Position numbers and translations under genes: made by a program
From: Sphingopyxis sp. JAI128
Lineage (GTDB): Bacteria > Pseudomonadota > Alphaproteobacteria > Sphingomonadales > Sphingomonadaceae
Reading direction: 5' to 3'
Length of the DNA: 64,000 nt
Assembly: GCF_014207235.1 (NCBI RefSeq)
Contig: NZ_JACHDA010000001.1
Location: 62,001 to 126,000, forward strand
Part shown: piece by piece, positions 1-8,282 of the stretch
Layout of the letters: each line of letters begins with the position of its first letter
Numbering within the stretch: position 1 is the stretch's first letter
Notes under the pieces: generated by a model
Seen by the model: only the letters and a program-made list of their open reading frames with translations
Databases searched by the model: none
What the model was told of the DNA's origin: nothing

Positions 1-120
1 TTTTCGCGCATCATGCTCGGCGTCCATTGGGCAAGCGATATCGTCGGCGGCACGATGCTCGGCACCGTCTTTGCGCTGTCTGGCGCATGGTGGGTCGTAA
101 AGCGCCGGACACCCGCCTGA
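1..120 (+). CDS. PAP2-family phosphatase, C-terminal end only
   Basis: The window opens inside a reading frame that codes for about 39 residues and stops at 118-120. The fragment contains S-R-x-x-x-G-V-H-W-x-S-D followed by I-V-G-G, which is the third conserved motif of type 2 phosphatidic acid phosphatases (catalytic His and Asp). It is followed by a last hydrophobic helix and a basic tail (KRRTPA). Members of this family are membrane proteins that remove phosphate from lipid or prenyl phosphates. Only the last motif is visible, so substrate and length are unknown. The motif match is good; the rest lies outside the window. Confidence 0.75.
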   Translation, partial: FSRIMLGVHWASDIVGGTMLGTVFALSGAWWVVKRRTPA

Positions 121-194
121 CGCATTTTCCGCTGTCCTATTTTGCGGCGGTTTGCCATCACCATATCCGGGCACCAACAACAGGCGGATCAAAC

Positions 195-1529
195 ATGCAA
201 TCGCGAGTGAAGTTCGGCAGTTTTCTGCGAGGAATCCTTTTCGGCTCGACGGCGTTTCTGGCTGGCTCGATTGCCCCTGCGATGGCGCAGGAAGCGACCG
301 GCCAGACGGTGATCACCGCCGCGCGCTACATCGATGTGCTCACCGGCAAGACGGTCGAATTTCCGGCGATCTTTGTCGGCGCCGACGGCCGCATCGCGAA
401 CATCGCCGATGCGCGCACGGTGCGCTGGGGATCGAACGTCAAGCATATCGATCTGGGCGACAAGACGCTGCTGCCGGGCCTGATCGACATGCACGTCCAT
501 CTCGACGGCCCCGCCGACATCGGCGGCTATCGCGGGTTGGAGTTCACCGACAGCTTCTGGGGCATGACCGCGGTCAAGAATGCCAACGACATGCTCGGCG
601 CGGGTTTCACCACCGTGCGCAACGTCGGGTCGAGCGACCGCAATGACATCGGGCTGAAGCAGGCGATCGACGCGGGCTATGCGACCGGGCCGCGCATCGT
701 GCCCGCAGGCTATGCGCTCGGCGCGACCGGCGGACATTGCGACAGCACTTTCCTGCCGCCCAGCCTCGAAAATAAGGACGGCAAGGAAGAAGGCATCGGC
801 GATACCCCCGACGAGTTGCGTTACCAGGTCCGCCGCCAGCGCAAATATGGCGCCGAGGTGATCAAGGTGTGCGCGACCGGCGGCGTCTTTTCGCGCAACA
901 CCGAACCGGGGCAACTCCAGGTGTCCGAAAAGGAACTCGCCGCGATCGCCGACGAGGCGCATCAATGGGGTCTGCGCGTGGCCGCGCACGCGCATGGCGC
1001 CGAGGGGATCCGCGCAGCGATTGCCGCCGGTATCGACACGATCGAGCATGTCAGCCTGGTCGATGATGAGGGCATCCGGATGGCCGTCGTGCGCAAGCAG
1101 CCGGTGTGGTTTTCGATGGATATCTACAACACCGAATATACGCAGGCCGAGGGCGCGAAGAACGGCGTGCTCGAGGATAATCTGCGCAAGGACCGGGAGA
1201 TCGCACAGATCCAGCGCGACAATTTTCGCAAGGCGGTGAAGGCGGGCGTGCGCATGGTGTTCGGCTCCGACGCCGGCGTCATGCCGCACGACGAGGTCGG
1301 CAAGCAGTTCCGCGTCATGGTCGAATATGGGATGACCCCGATGCAGGCGATCCAGGCGGCGACGAAGAATGCCGCCGAAGCGCTGGGACGCGAAAAGGAT
1401 GTCGGGGCCATTGCGGTCGGCCGCTATGCCGACATCGTAGCGGTCGGCGGCGATCCGCTGGCCGACGTGCGCCAGCTCGAAAGCGTCGATGCGGTGGTGA
1501 AGGGCGGGGTGCTCGTTCGGGGCGAATAG
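195..1529 (+). CDS. Exported metal-dependent amidohydrolase
   Basis: 444-residue protein of the amidohydrolase superfamily (imidazolonepropionase/Xaa-Pro dipeptidase-like subgroup). The start at 195 is preferred to the in-frame start at 27 because it gives a typical signal peptide: basic N-terminus, hydrophobic stretch, then A-M-A-Q cleavage near residue 31. The metal-binding H-V-H motif is at about residues 100-102. It is followed by a K-V-C-A-T-G-G segment with the probable carboxylated lysine near 224, histidines near 264 and 285 (A-H-A-H-G and I-E-H-V-S) and the G-S-D-A-G aspartate near 359, so the catalytic set looks complete. Family members cleave cyclic amides or proline-containing dipeptides; the substrate here is unknown. 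It probably acts in the periplasm. It sits alone between a PAP2 gene and an oppositely oriented phosphatase. Confidence 0.85.
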   Translation: MQSRVKFGSFLRGILFGSTAFLAGSIAPAMAQEATGQTVITAARYIDVLTGKTVEFPAIFVGADGRIANIADARTVRWGSNVKHIDLGDKTLLPGLIDMHVHLDGPADIGGYRGLEFTDSFWGMTAVKNANDMLGAGFTTVRNVGSSDRNDIGLKQAIDAGYATGPRIVPAGYALGATGGHCDSTFLPPSLENKDGKEEGIGDTPDELRYQVRRQRKYGAEVIKVCATGGVFSRNTEPGQLQVSEKELAAIADEAHQWGLRVAAHAHGAEGIRAAIAAGIDTIEHVSLVDDEGIRMAVVRKQPVWFSMDIYNTEYTQAEGAKNGVLEDNLRKDREIAQIQRDNFRKAVKAGVRMVFGSDAGVMPHDEVGKQFRVMVEYGMTPMQAIQAATKNAAEALGREKDVGAIAVGRYADIVAVGGDPLADVRQLESVDAVVKGGVLVRGE

Positions 1530-1533
1530 GCCC

Positions 1534-2319
1534 TTACACCACCAAGCGGTCCACCAGCGCCTCGCGCTTTTCGGGGGTGAAGTTCAGCACCGCTTCGGCA
1601 TAGCCTGGAATGTCACCATGGTCGCGGCGCACGGTGGCGAGCGCGGCGTCAAGATAGGCAGGGTTCACCGACATCAGCGCGCGGATCGCATCGTCGTGGA
1701 TTTCGGCGCCGTAACGCGAGCGGATATGCGCCGCGCCCTGCGCGATCCGCTCCTCGATCTTGCCCGCGGTGTTGGTCAGCAGATAGTCGTGCATCAGGTC
1801 GTCCTCATGCACGCCGAGCAGCCGGTGGACGATCGCGACGGCAAAGCCGGTGCGGTCCTTGCCCGCGACGCAATGGACGAGGCTGGGCGCGTCATATTCG
1901 GCGAGCGCAGCGAGATAGAGCCGCAGCGTTGCGACGAGCGCAGGGCGATAGGGCATGCCCGCATAGGTATCGATCATCCGGTCGCGCGCCGTCGCGACGT
2001 CGATCGTCCCGCCCGCTGCCTGAAGATGCGGCGCGAGGCCGGCGGTTACCCCGCCGGCGAAGAGGACGCGCGCCGAGAAATTCTCGGACCGCCGGCACGG
2101 GTGCAACTCGCGCTCGTCGTCGCCGCGCAGGTCGATCACCGTTTCCAGCCCCAGCGCGTCGAGCGCGGTGAGATCCTCGTCGGTTGCCGCTTCATGATGC
2201 GCCGAGCGCCACAGCGTCCCTTCGCGCAGACGCCCGCCGCCCTCGACGGCATAACCGCCATAGTCGCGGAAATTGTGGATACCGGATAGTGGCAGGACAC
2301 GCTCGGCGAGCATGGTCAT
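1534..2319 (-). CDS. Tyrosine-phosphatase-like protein (IphP/Y_phosphatase3 family)
   Basis: 261-residue cytosolic protein with the cysteine-phosphatase P-loop H-C-V-A-G-K-D-R-T-G, giving nucleophile Cys150 and Arg156. The N-terminus has the N-F-R-D-Y-G-G-Y segment typical of bacterial Y_phosphatase3/IphP proteins, and an I-D-L-R motif follows at about 62-65. These enzymes hydrolyse phosphotyrosine, phosphoinositides or other phospho-esters. The start codon overlaps the stop of the upstream enoyl-CoA hydratase-like gene by 4 bases (ATGA), so the two are translationally coupled and co-transcribed leftward. Such a phosphatase is a recurrent passenger in acyl-CoA catabolic operons, but its role there is not established. 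Confidence 0.85.
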   Translation of the reverse strand: MTMLAERVLPLSGIHNFRDYGGYAVEGGGRLREGTLWRSAHHEAATDEDLTALDALGLETVIDLRGDDERELHPCRRSENFSARVLFAGGVTAGLAPHLQAAGGTIDVATARDRMIDTYAGMPYRPALVATLRLYLAALAEYDAPSLVHCVAGKDRTGFAVAIVHRLLGVHEDDLMHDYLLTNTAGKIEERIAQGAAHIRSRYGAEIHDDAIRALMSVNPAYLDAALATVRRDHGDIPGYAEAVLNFTPEKREALVDRLVV

Positions 2320-3125
2320 TCTCCTGTAAAAATAGGGGCGCGCTTTTCGACGAAGGCATTGATCGCCTCGCGGTTATCCGCGGTTTCGTGGACGATCGCC
2401 TGATAGGCTGCGCTCAGTTCCAAAATATCGCTCATCCGGCTGTGCTGCGCCTCGCGCAGCAAACGCTTCGTCAGGCGCAGCGCCCGGGGCGGGTTGCAGA
2501 CGATCCGCTCGGCAATCGCGATCGCACGGTCGAGCAGCTCCGCATCGGGCACGACGTCCGTAACCAGACCATATTCCTTTGCCTGAGCCGCGTCAAAGCG
2601 GTCGCCCGTGAGGAACAATTCGGCGGCGCGGGGGTAGCCGAGTATCTTCTGCAGCAGCCAGGCGCCGCCGTCGCCGGGGACGATCCCGACCTTGATGAAG
2701 CTGCACGCGAATTTCGCGCTCTCGGCGGCGATGCGGATGTCGCATGTGCAGGCAAGGTCGGCGCCGAGCCCGATCGCATGGCCGTTGACCGCGGCGATCA
2801 TCGGCACTTCGCAGTCCATCAGCGCGCGGATCACCGCCTGCACGCCCTTGCGATAATTGGCGCGGGTGGAATCGGGCTGGTCGAGCACGCCGATGCCGGT
2901 GCGGTCCTGCATGCCTTTGAGGTTGCCGCCGGCGCTGAAGGCCTTGCCGCTGCCGGTCAGGATGATCGCGCTGACGTCGCGGTCGTCGCCAAGGGTACGC
3001 AGCGTGTCGATGATATCCTGACAATCCTCGTGCGTGCCGATCGCATTCATGCTTTCGGGCTTGATCATCGTCAGAATCGCGATCTTGCCCCGCCGCTCAA
3101 CACTCAAAAACTCGCCCATCTTCAA
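2316..3125 (-). CDS. Enoyl-CoA hydratase/isomerase-family protein
   Basis: 269-residue crotonase-fold protein. The CoA/oxyanion segments are visible: A-F-S-A-G-G-N near residues 62-68 and A-I-G-L-G-A-D-L-A near 116-124, followed by V-G-I-V-P-G-D-G-G. Aligned by eye with classical hydratases, the first catalytic glutamate position is Asp (in G-A-D-L) and the second (in the F-G-Q-P-E-I region) is Phe, while an aspartate follows in P-G-D-G-G. That pattern is seen in non-hydratase members such as PaaG-type isomerases, so isomerase or ring-opening activity is as likely as hydration. It is divergent from the acyl-CoA dehydrogenase starting at 3171 and co-directional with the downstream phosphatase. 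Confidence 0.85.
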   Translation of the reverse strand: MKMGEFLSVERRGKIAILTMIKPESMNAIGTHEDCQDIIDTLRTLGDDRDVSAIILTGSGKAFSAGGNLKGMQDRTGIGVLDQPDSTRANYRKGVQAVIRALMDCEVPMIAAVNGHAIGLGADLACTCDIRIAAESAKFACSFIKVGIVPGDGGAWLLQKILGYPRAAELFLTGDRFDAAQAKEYGLVTDVVPDAELLDRAIAIAERIVCNPPRALRLTKRLLREAQHSRMSDILELSAAYQAIVHETADNREAINAFVEKRAPIFTGE

Positions 3126-3170
3126 TTATCCTTTGCTGCCTAACCAAAGCTATTGCATGGCTGGTACGAC

Positions 3171-4310
3171 ATGCAAAGCTTCGCGCTCTATCCCTTTGCT
3201 CCGCCCGGCGATGTCGCGGCACTGCGCGCCGATTTACGGGCGTGGCTGGCTGAGCATCAGCCACACGACGACGTCGTCAAACGCGCCAATTGCTGGGCGA
3301 GTTTCGACCCCGATTTCAGTCGCGCCCTCGGTGCCGCGGGCTATGTCGGCATGACGCTCCCTGCAATTTATGGCGGCGGCGATCGTCACCCGCTCGAACG
3401 CTATGTCGTGATCGAGGAATTACTCGCGGCGGGCGCCCCCGTCGGTGCACACTGGATCGCCGATCGCCAGACCGGGCCGCTGATCCTGCGCTATGGCAGC
3501 GAGGAACAGCGGGAGCGCTATTTGCCCGGGATTGCCAAGGGCGAGCTATATGCCTGCATCGGGCTGTCCGAGCCGGGAGCAGGGTCCGACCTCGCCGCGG
3601 TGCGGACGTCGGCGCGCGAGACCGCCGAAGGATGGCGCATCAACGGCCAGAAGATATGGACCACCGGCGCGCATTTTTCGCACATCATGCTCGCGCTCGT
3701 CAGGACGGAGGGAGGCAGCGAGCGGAATGCGGGGCTCAGCCAGCTGCTGATCGACCTCGACACGCCGGGCATCACGATCCGCCCGATCATCGACATGGCG
3801 GGCAACCATGATTTCAACGAGGTCTTTTTCGACGACGCGCTCGTCCCGCACGGTGCGCTCGTCGGAACACGCGGGCAGGGGTGGAAGCAGGTCACCGCCG
3901 AACTCGGTCTCGAACGCTCTGGCCCCGAACGCTATCTGTCGAGCCACGCGCTGCTCATCGCATTGATCGATGCAGCGGGGGCCGATCCCGAGCCCGCCAT
4001 TGCCGGTCTGATCGGCAAGCTCACCGCGGAAATGTGGACGCTGCGCCAGCTCTCCATGTCGACCGCAGCGAAGCTCGCGGCAGGCGAAGATCCGATGGTC
4101 GAGGCGTCGGTTGTCAAGGAACTGGGCAATGCGTTCGAACAGGATATGCCGCGCCGCGTACGGGCGATCGTCGACTGCGCGTGGGACGACGACGCGGACC
4201 TCGCAAGGCTGCTTCGCGCACTCCTCATCGCCTCGCCGAGTTTCTCGCTACGTGGCGGAACGCGCGAAGTGATCCGCGGGATCATCGCGCGCGGATTGGG
4301 ACTCAGATGA
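3171..4310 (+). CDS. Acyl-CoA dehydrogenase, large subunit of a probable pair
   Basis: 379-residue flavoprotein of the acyl-CoA dehydrogenase family. The N-terminal helical domain is followed by the FAD/substrate signature I-G-L-S-E-P-G-A-G-S-D near residues 126-136 and W-x-I-N-G-Q-K-I-W-T-T-G-A near 154-166. The C-terminus carries G-G-T-R-E-V-I-R-G-I-I-A-R-G-L-G, the variant seen in FadE-type enzymes of cyclic or branched acid catabolism. ATG at 3171 is chosen over an in-frame TTG at 3153. The stop overlaps the start of the next, much shorter dehydrogenase gene (ATGA), suggesting stoichiometric translation of a heteromeric enzyme. The 45-bp gap to the divergent hydratase gene must hold both promoters. 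Confidence 0.88.
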   Translation: MQSFALYPFAPPGDVAALRADLRAWLAEHQPHDDVVKRANCWASFDPDFSRALGAAGYVGMTLPAIYGGGDRHPLERYVVIEELLAAGAPVGAHWIADRQTGPLILRYGSEEQRERYLPGIAKGELYACIGLSEPGAGSDLAAVRTSARETAEGWRINGQKIWTTGAHFSHIMLALVRTEGGSERNAGLSQLLIDLDTPGITIRPIIDMAGNHDFNEVFFDDALVPHGALVGTRGQGWKQVTAELGLERSGPERYLSSHALLIALIDAAGADPEPAIAGLIGKLTAEMWTLRQLSMSTAAKLAAGEDPMVEASVVKELGNAFEQDMPRRVRAIVDCAWDDDADLARLLRALLIASPSFSLRGGTREVIRGIIARGLGLR

Positions 4311-5020
4311 GCGATGCGCGCGACATGCTCTGCGACACGGCGCGGGCGGTTCTCCGCGGTGCAGACGATATCGCGCCGGTCGAAGAGGTGGGTTTCGCGC
4401 TGCTGCTTGTCGCGGAGGGTCAAGGCGGTGTTGGCGGCGACTGGGGCGATGCGAATGCGGTCCTCCATATTGCGGGCATGTTGGCTCCGGACATTCCGGT
4501 CGCCGACGTCATCCTTTCCGGTCTCGGCGATGTTTCCATGCCGCACCGTGCCGCCGCAACGGTCAGCCTGATGGCCGGCGCGATGGGGCAGGCGCTGGCG
4601 CTGTCGATCGACCATGTGAACACGCGCCAGCAATTCGGGCGCCCGCTCGGGAAATTTCAGGCCGTGCAGCAATCGCTCGCGGTGATGGCGTGCGAGGTTG
4701 CGGCGGTCGACGCGGCGGCGGCCGCGATGGCGGCGCGGCTCGATGCGTCGGGGTTCGACGCCGATGCGGCGGTTTTCGAGATCGCCGCCGCGAAACTGCG
4801 CGCCAATCGCGCGGTGGGTGTCGTGACGTCGATTGCGCATCAGGTGCATGGCGCGATTGGCTTTACCGAGGAATATGACCTGCGCCGGGTCACGATCCCG
4901 CTGATGCGCTGGCGCGGCGAGCATGGCAATGACGCCCGTTGGGCACAGGCCCTCGGGCGGCAGGTCGCCAGCTTCGGCGGGCGCGGCCTCTGGGAAAACC
5001 TGACCGCACGCGCCGGTTGA
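4307..5020 (+). CDS. Short acyl-CoA dehydrogenase-like subunit
   Basis: 237-residue protein equivalent mainly to the C-terminal helical domain of acyl-CoA dehydrogenases. It has the R-Q-Q-F-G-R-P-L-G-K-F-Q-A-V-Q-Q signature near residues 105-120 and H-Q-V-H-G-A-I-G-F-T near 180-190. The usual N-terminal domain is reduced and the middle beta-sheet domain with the S-E-P-x-x-G-S-D motif is absent; a normal family member has about 380 residues. It overlaps the preceding full-length dehydrogenase by 4 bases. Known two-gene (alpha2beta2) dehydrogenases of steroid side-chain and ring degradation pair a complete and a degenerate subunit, so a structural partner role is inferred. It converges with the CoA-transferase gene 4 bases away. 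Confidence 0.75.
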   Translation: MSDARDMLCDTARAVLRGADDIAPVEEVGFALLLVAEGQGGVGGDWGDANAVLHIAGMLAPDIPVADVILSGLGDVSMPHRAAATVSLMAGAMGQALALSIDHVNTRQQFGRPLGKFQAVQQSLAVMACEVAAVDAAAAAMAARLDASGFDADAAVFEIAAAKLRANRAVGVVTSIAHQVHGAIGFTEEYDLRRVTIPLMRWRGEHGNDARWAQALGRQVASFGGRGLWENLTARAG

Positions 5021-5024
5021 CCGG

Positions 5025-6155
5025 TCAGCGAAGCGCGCCGCCGTTGCGCAGCGCGGCAATGCCCGCTGCATCATAACCAAGGTCCGTCAGCACGGCATCG
5101 CCGTCGGCGCCCACCGCAGGCGCCGCGCGCGGCGTGTCGTTGACCGTCGCCGAATAGCGCGGCGCCGGGGCCGGCTGGATCGCGCCGCCGACTGTCAGGA
5201 AGGTTTCGCGCTCGACATTGTGTGGGTGCTGCGGCGCTTCGGTCAGCGACAGGATCGGCGCGAAGCAAACATCGGTCATTTCCATGATCGTGCACCATTC
5301 GTCGCGCGTCTTCGTCTTGAACAGGACGGTGAGCTTGTCCTTGAGCGCGCCCCATTTCGACGGGTCCATCTGCGCATCGAAATCGGGGTCGTCGGTCAAC
5401 CCGGTCTTTTGGCGCAGCAGCGCATAGAATTGCGGTTCGATCGACCCGATCGAGATGAACTTGCCGTCGGCACATTCATAACTGTCATAGAAATGCGCCG
5501 CGCCATCCAGCATGTTGACGCCGGCCTCGTCCTTGATCCTGCCTGCGGCAAGGAAGCCCCAGGTCATGCCCGCCAGCAAAGCCGAGCCGTCGGTCATCGC
5601 GCAGTCGATCACCTGCCCCTCCCCGGTACGCGCGGCGTGAACGAGCGCGCTCGACATGCCGAAGGCGAGCATCATCCCGCCGCCGCCGAAGTCGCCGACA
5701 TAATTGACCGGCGGAACGGGCTTTTCGCCCGCGCGGCCGATGCCGTGGAGAACGCCCGACAGCGAGATATAGTTGATGTCGTGGCCGGCGGCCTGCGCAT
5801 AGGGGCCGAACTGTCCCCAGCCGGTCATGCGCCCGTAAACAAGCTTCGGGTTGTCAGCGAGCAGCACATCGGGGCCGAGGCCTAGCCGCTCCATTACGCC
5901 CGGACGATAGCCCTCGATGATCCCGTCGGCACTCTTGCAAAGCTCGCGCGCGATGCGGACGGCGTCGGGGTTCTTCATATCGAGCGCTATCGAGGTGCGG
6001 TTGCGGCTCAGCGGATCGCGTGGGTCCATGAAGCCGCCGGGGCGATCGATGCGGATCACCTCGGCACCATGGTCGGCGAGCATCATGCCGCAGAAGGGGC
6101 CGGGACCGATGCCGGCGAACTCGATGATCCTGATGCCCTTCAGCGGCCCGGCCAT
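5025..6155 (-). CDS. CaiB/BaiF-family CoA-transferase (or AMACR-type racemase)
   Basis: 376-residue class III CoA-transferase-fold protein. The N-terminus (G-P-L-K-G-I-R-I-I-E-F-A-G-I-G-P-G-P-F) and the Y-V-G-D-F-G-G-G-G segment are diagnostic. Asp155 corresponds to the catalytic aspartate that forms the aspartyl-CoA anhydride. The early G-P-F-C-G-M-x-L-A-D-H-G-A-E-V-I-R-I-D segment closely follows alpha-methylacyl-CoA racemase. Racemases and transferases share this fold; racemisation of a 2-methyl-branched acyl-CoA is plausible given five nearby acyl-CoA dehydrogenase genes. The start at 6155 is chosen over 6245 because it fits the family N-terminus and lies 16 bases from the upstream thiolase stop. 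It is the last gene of the leftward catabolic operon. Confidence 0.85.
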   Translation of the reverse strand: MAGPLKGIRIIEFAGIGPGPFCGMMLADHGAEVIRIDRPGGFMDPRDPLSRNRTSIALDMKNPDAVRIARELCKSADGIIEGYRPGVMERLGLGPDVLLADNPKLVYGRMTGWGQFGPYAQAAGHDINYISLSGVLHGIGRAGEKPVPPVNYVGDFGGGGMMLAFGMSSALVHAARTGEGQVIDCAMTDGSALLAGMTWGFLAAGRIKDEAGVNMLDGAAHFYDSYECADGKFISIGSIEPQFYALLRQKTGLTDDPDFDAQMDPSKWGALKDKLTVLFKTKTRDEWCTIMEMTDVCFAPILSLTEAPQHPHNVERETFLTVGGAIQPAPAPRYSATVNDTPRAAPAVGADGDAVLTDLGYDAAGIAALRNGGALR

Positions 6156-6171
6156 GATGCTCTCCTGTTCC

Positions 6172-7422
6172 TCAGATACGTTCGATGATGATCGCGGGCG
6201 CCATGCCGCCCGCAGCGCACATGGTGACGAGGCCGTAGCGGCCACCCGAGCGTTCGAGTTCGTCGAGCGCGGTGCCGATCAGGATCGATCCGGTGGCGCC
6301 GATCGGATGGCCGAGCGCCATCGCGCCGCCGTTGATGTTCACTTTCTCGCGGGGCAAGTCGAGGTCGCGGATGAACTTTTCGGCAACGACCGCGAAAGCC
6401 TCGTTGATTTCCCAGACGTCGATGTCTTCCTTCTTGAGTCCCGCCTTTTCGAGCACCTTCTTGGCCGCCGGAACCGGCGCGTTCAGCATCAGCGTCGGAT
6501 CGTCGCCGATGTTCGCATATGCGACCACGCGCGCGCGGGGCTTGAGGCCATGCTTGTCGGCATAGTCCTTCGAAGTCAGCAGCAGCGCCGCGGCGCCGTC
6601 GACGACGCCCGACGAATTGCCGGCATGGTGGAAATGCTGAATTTCGAGATCGGGGTAGCGACGGTTGATCTGCTTGCGGAAGGTGAAGCCGCCGCCCATG
6701 TCGAAATCGGCGAGGCCCGCGAAGCTCGGCTTCAGCGCCGCGAGCCCTTCGGCGGTGGTTTCGGGGCGCGGAAATTCCTCACGGTCGAGCGCGACGCCGC
6801 CGTCGGGGTTGTGCACGGGCACGACCGATTTGTCGAAGCGGCCTTCTTTGATCGCGCGGTCGGCGCGCTGCTGGCTGACCAGCGCGAGCGCGTCGAGATC
6901 TTCGCGGCTGATGCCCTCGATCGTCGCGATTGCGTCGCCGCAAATGCCCTGATGCGATTGCGGGTGGAGTTCGTCGAGCGCTTCGTGACCCGAGCCCATC
7001 AGGCGCGGCGGCAGGCCGGCATTCGCCTGTTCGGCGGCATGCGCGCTGGTGTAGCTCATCATTTCGGTGCCGCCCGCGATGACGCAATCTTCCATGCCGC
7101 TCATCACGCTGGCCGCGGCGAAGTTTACCGAGCTGATGCCGCCGCCGCAGAAGCGGTCGAGCGTCGTGCCGCTGGCCTTGGTGTCATAACCCGCCGACAG
7201 CGCCGCCATGCGGCCGAGGTCGCCGCCCTGCTTGCCATTCTGGCTCGATGTCGACCAGACGATGTCGTCGACGGTCGCGGTGTCAAGATTGTTGCGGTCT
7301 CGGATCGCGGCAAGGACCGTCGCGGCGAGGTGCTGGGGGTGGAGGTGCGACAACGCGCCCTTGCCTGGCTTGCCGATCCCGCGGGGAGTGCGAACGGCGT
7401 CGATGATATAGGCCTCGGCCAT
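6172..7422 (-). CDS. Thiolase-family acetyl-CoA acyltransferase
   Basis: 416-residue thiolase. Catalytic Cys92 lies in D-R-F-C-G-G-G-I-S-S, His372 in A-L-G-H-P-I-G-A-T-G and Cys402 in T-M-C-A-A-G-G, so the full thiolytic triad is present. It cleaves 3-ketoacyl-CoA with free CoA to release acetyl- or propionyl-CoA. The C-G-G-G variant after the nucleophile, in place of the common C-x-S-G, and the clustered dehydrogenases, hydratase and SDR point to a specialised beta-oxidation thiolase (FadA5/FadA6-like) rather than the housekeeping acetyl-CoA acetyltransferase; this is inference. It lies between the SDR (66 bp upstream) and the CoA-transferase (16 bp downstream) in one leftward operon. Confidence 0.88.
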   Translation of the reverse strand: MAEAYIIDAVRTPRGIGKPGKGALSHLHPQHLAATVLAAIRDRNNLDTATVDDIVWSTSSQNGKQGGDLGRMAALSAGYDTKASGTTLDRFCGGGISSVNFAAASVMSGMEDCVIAGGTEMMSYTSAHAAEQANAGLPPRLMGSGHEALDELHPQSHQGICGDAIATIEGISREDLDALALVSQQRADRAIKEGRFDKSVVPVHNPDGGVALDREEFPRPETTAEGLAALKPSFAGLADFDMGGGFTFRKQINRRYPDLEIQHFHHAGNSSGVVDGAAALLLTSKDYADKHGLKPRARVVAYANIGDDPTLMLNAPVPAAKKVLEKAGLKKEDIDVWEINEAFAVVAEKFIRDLDLPREKVNINGGAMALGHPIGATGSILIGTALDELERSGGRYGLVTMCAAGGMAPAIIIERI

Positions 7423-7488
7423 GATGATATCCTTTCGTGGAGAGCTTCTAAGATAGCGGATCGATTGAAAAGCGGATTGGCGGGTTGG

Positions 7489-8271
7489 TCAGCGGGGGGC
7501 CATGCGGATCGCGCCGTCGAGGCGGACGGCCTGGCCGTTGAAATAGGTGTTGCGGATCATCTCCATCGCGAGGCTCGCATATTCCTCGGCCTTGCCGAGC
7601 CGCTTGGGGAAGGGCACCGATGCCTCGAGGCTCTCCTTCACCTTCGGGTTCATATTGTTGAGCAGCGGTGTGCCGAATACGCCGGGCATGATCGAATTGA
7701 CGCGGATGCCAAGGTCCATCAGGTCGCGTGCCATCGGCAGGACAAGGCCGTTCACCCCGGCCTTGGCCGAACCATAAATGACTTGCCCAATCTGCCCGTC
7801 CTGCGCCGCGACGGACGCGGTCAGCACGATTGCGCCGCGCTCGCCGTCTTCCATCTCGGGAAGCGTCGCCATGCCTTCGGCGGCGATCGACGCGACGCGG
7901 TAGCTCGCGGTCAAAATGCCTTCGACGCCGAAGGCATAGTCGGCGGTGGGTGTACGGCGATAACTGCCGCTTTCCTTGTCATAGGCGAGCGTCTTGCCGC
8001 GGCGCGAGGTCATCGCGCAATGGACGCACACGCGCTCCTGCCCATGCACGGCGCGCGCTTTCGCATAACCGTCGAGGACCGATTGTTCGTCGGTAATGTC
8101 GACATGCACGAATAGCCCGCCGATCGACGCCGCGACCTCTTCGCCAAGTGCGTCGTTGATATCGAAAATGGCGACCTTCACGCCCGATGCCGCGAGGGCC
8201 TCCGCTGTCGCGCGACCCAGGCCCGAGGCGCCTCCGGTGACAACGGCGGCGATGGTGGAATCGAAATTCAT
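7489..8271 (-). CDS. SDR-family 3-hydroxyacyl-CoA dehydrogenase-like oxidoreductase
   Basis: 260-residue classical short-chain dehydrogenase. The nucleotide-binding motif T-G-G-A-S-G-L-G-R is at residues 12-20. An acidic residue ends strand 2 (F-D-I-N-D near 36-40), indicating NAD preference. The catalytic set is Ser153, Tyr166 and Lys170 (Y-G-S-A-K). The usual N-A-G motif after strand 4 is replaced by V-H-C-A-M-T near 83-88, which is unusual. The overall sequence resembles HSD10/type 2 3-hydroxyacyl-CoA dehydrogenases, fitting the third step of a beta-oxidation cycle between the dehydrogenases upstream and the thiolase downstream. It is separated by 11 bases from the upstream dehydrogenase gene. 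Confidence 0.85.
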   Translation of the reverse strand: MNFDSTIAAVVTGGASGLGRATAEALAASGVKVAIFDINDALGEEVAASIGGLFVHVDITDEQSVLDGYAKARAVHGQERVCVHCAMTSRRGKTLAYDKESGSYRRTPTADYAFGVEGILTASYRVASIAAEGMATLPEMEDGERGAIVLTASVAAQDGQIGQVIYGSAKAGVNGLVLPMARDLMDLGIRVNSIMPGVFGTPLLNNMNPKVKESLEASVPFPKRLGKAEEYASLAMEMIRNTYFNGQAVRLDGAIRMAPR

Positions 8272-8282
8272 GGGGGGGCTCC

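Noticed and set aside
189-1289. Long minus-strand open frame opposite the amidohydrolase
   Set aside because: It has arginine/histidine-rich composition typical of the antisense of GC-rich coding DNA. The plus-strand frame has all catalytic motifs and a signal peptide.
5917-8115. A 732-codon plus-strand open frame across the thiolase and SDR genes
   Set aside because: It is antisense to two well-motifed genes and has no recognisable domain. Long antisense frames are expected at this GC content.
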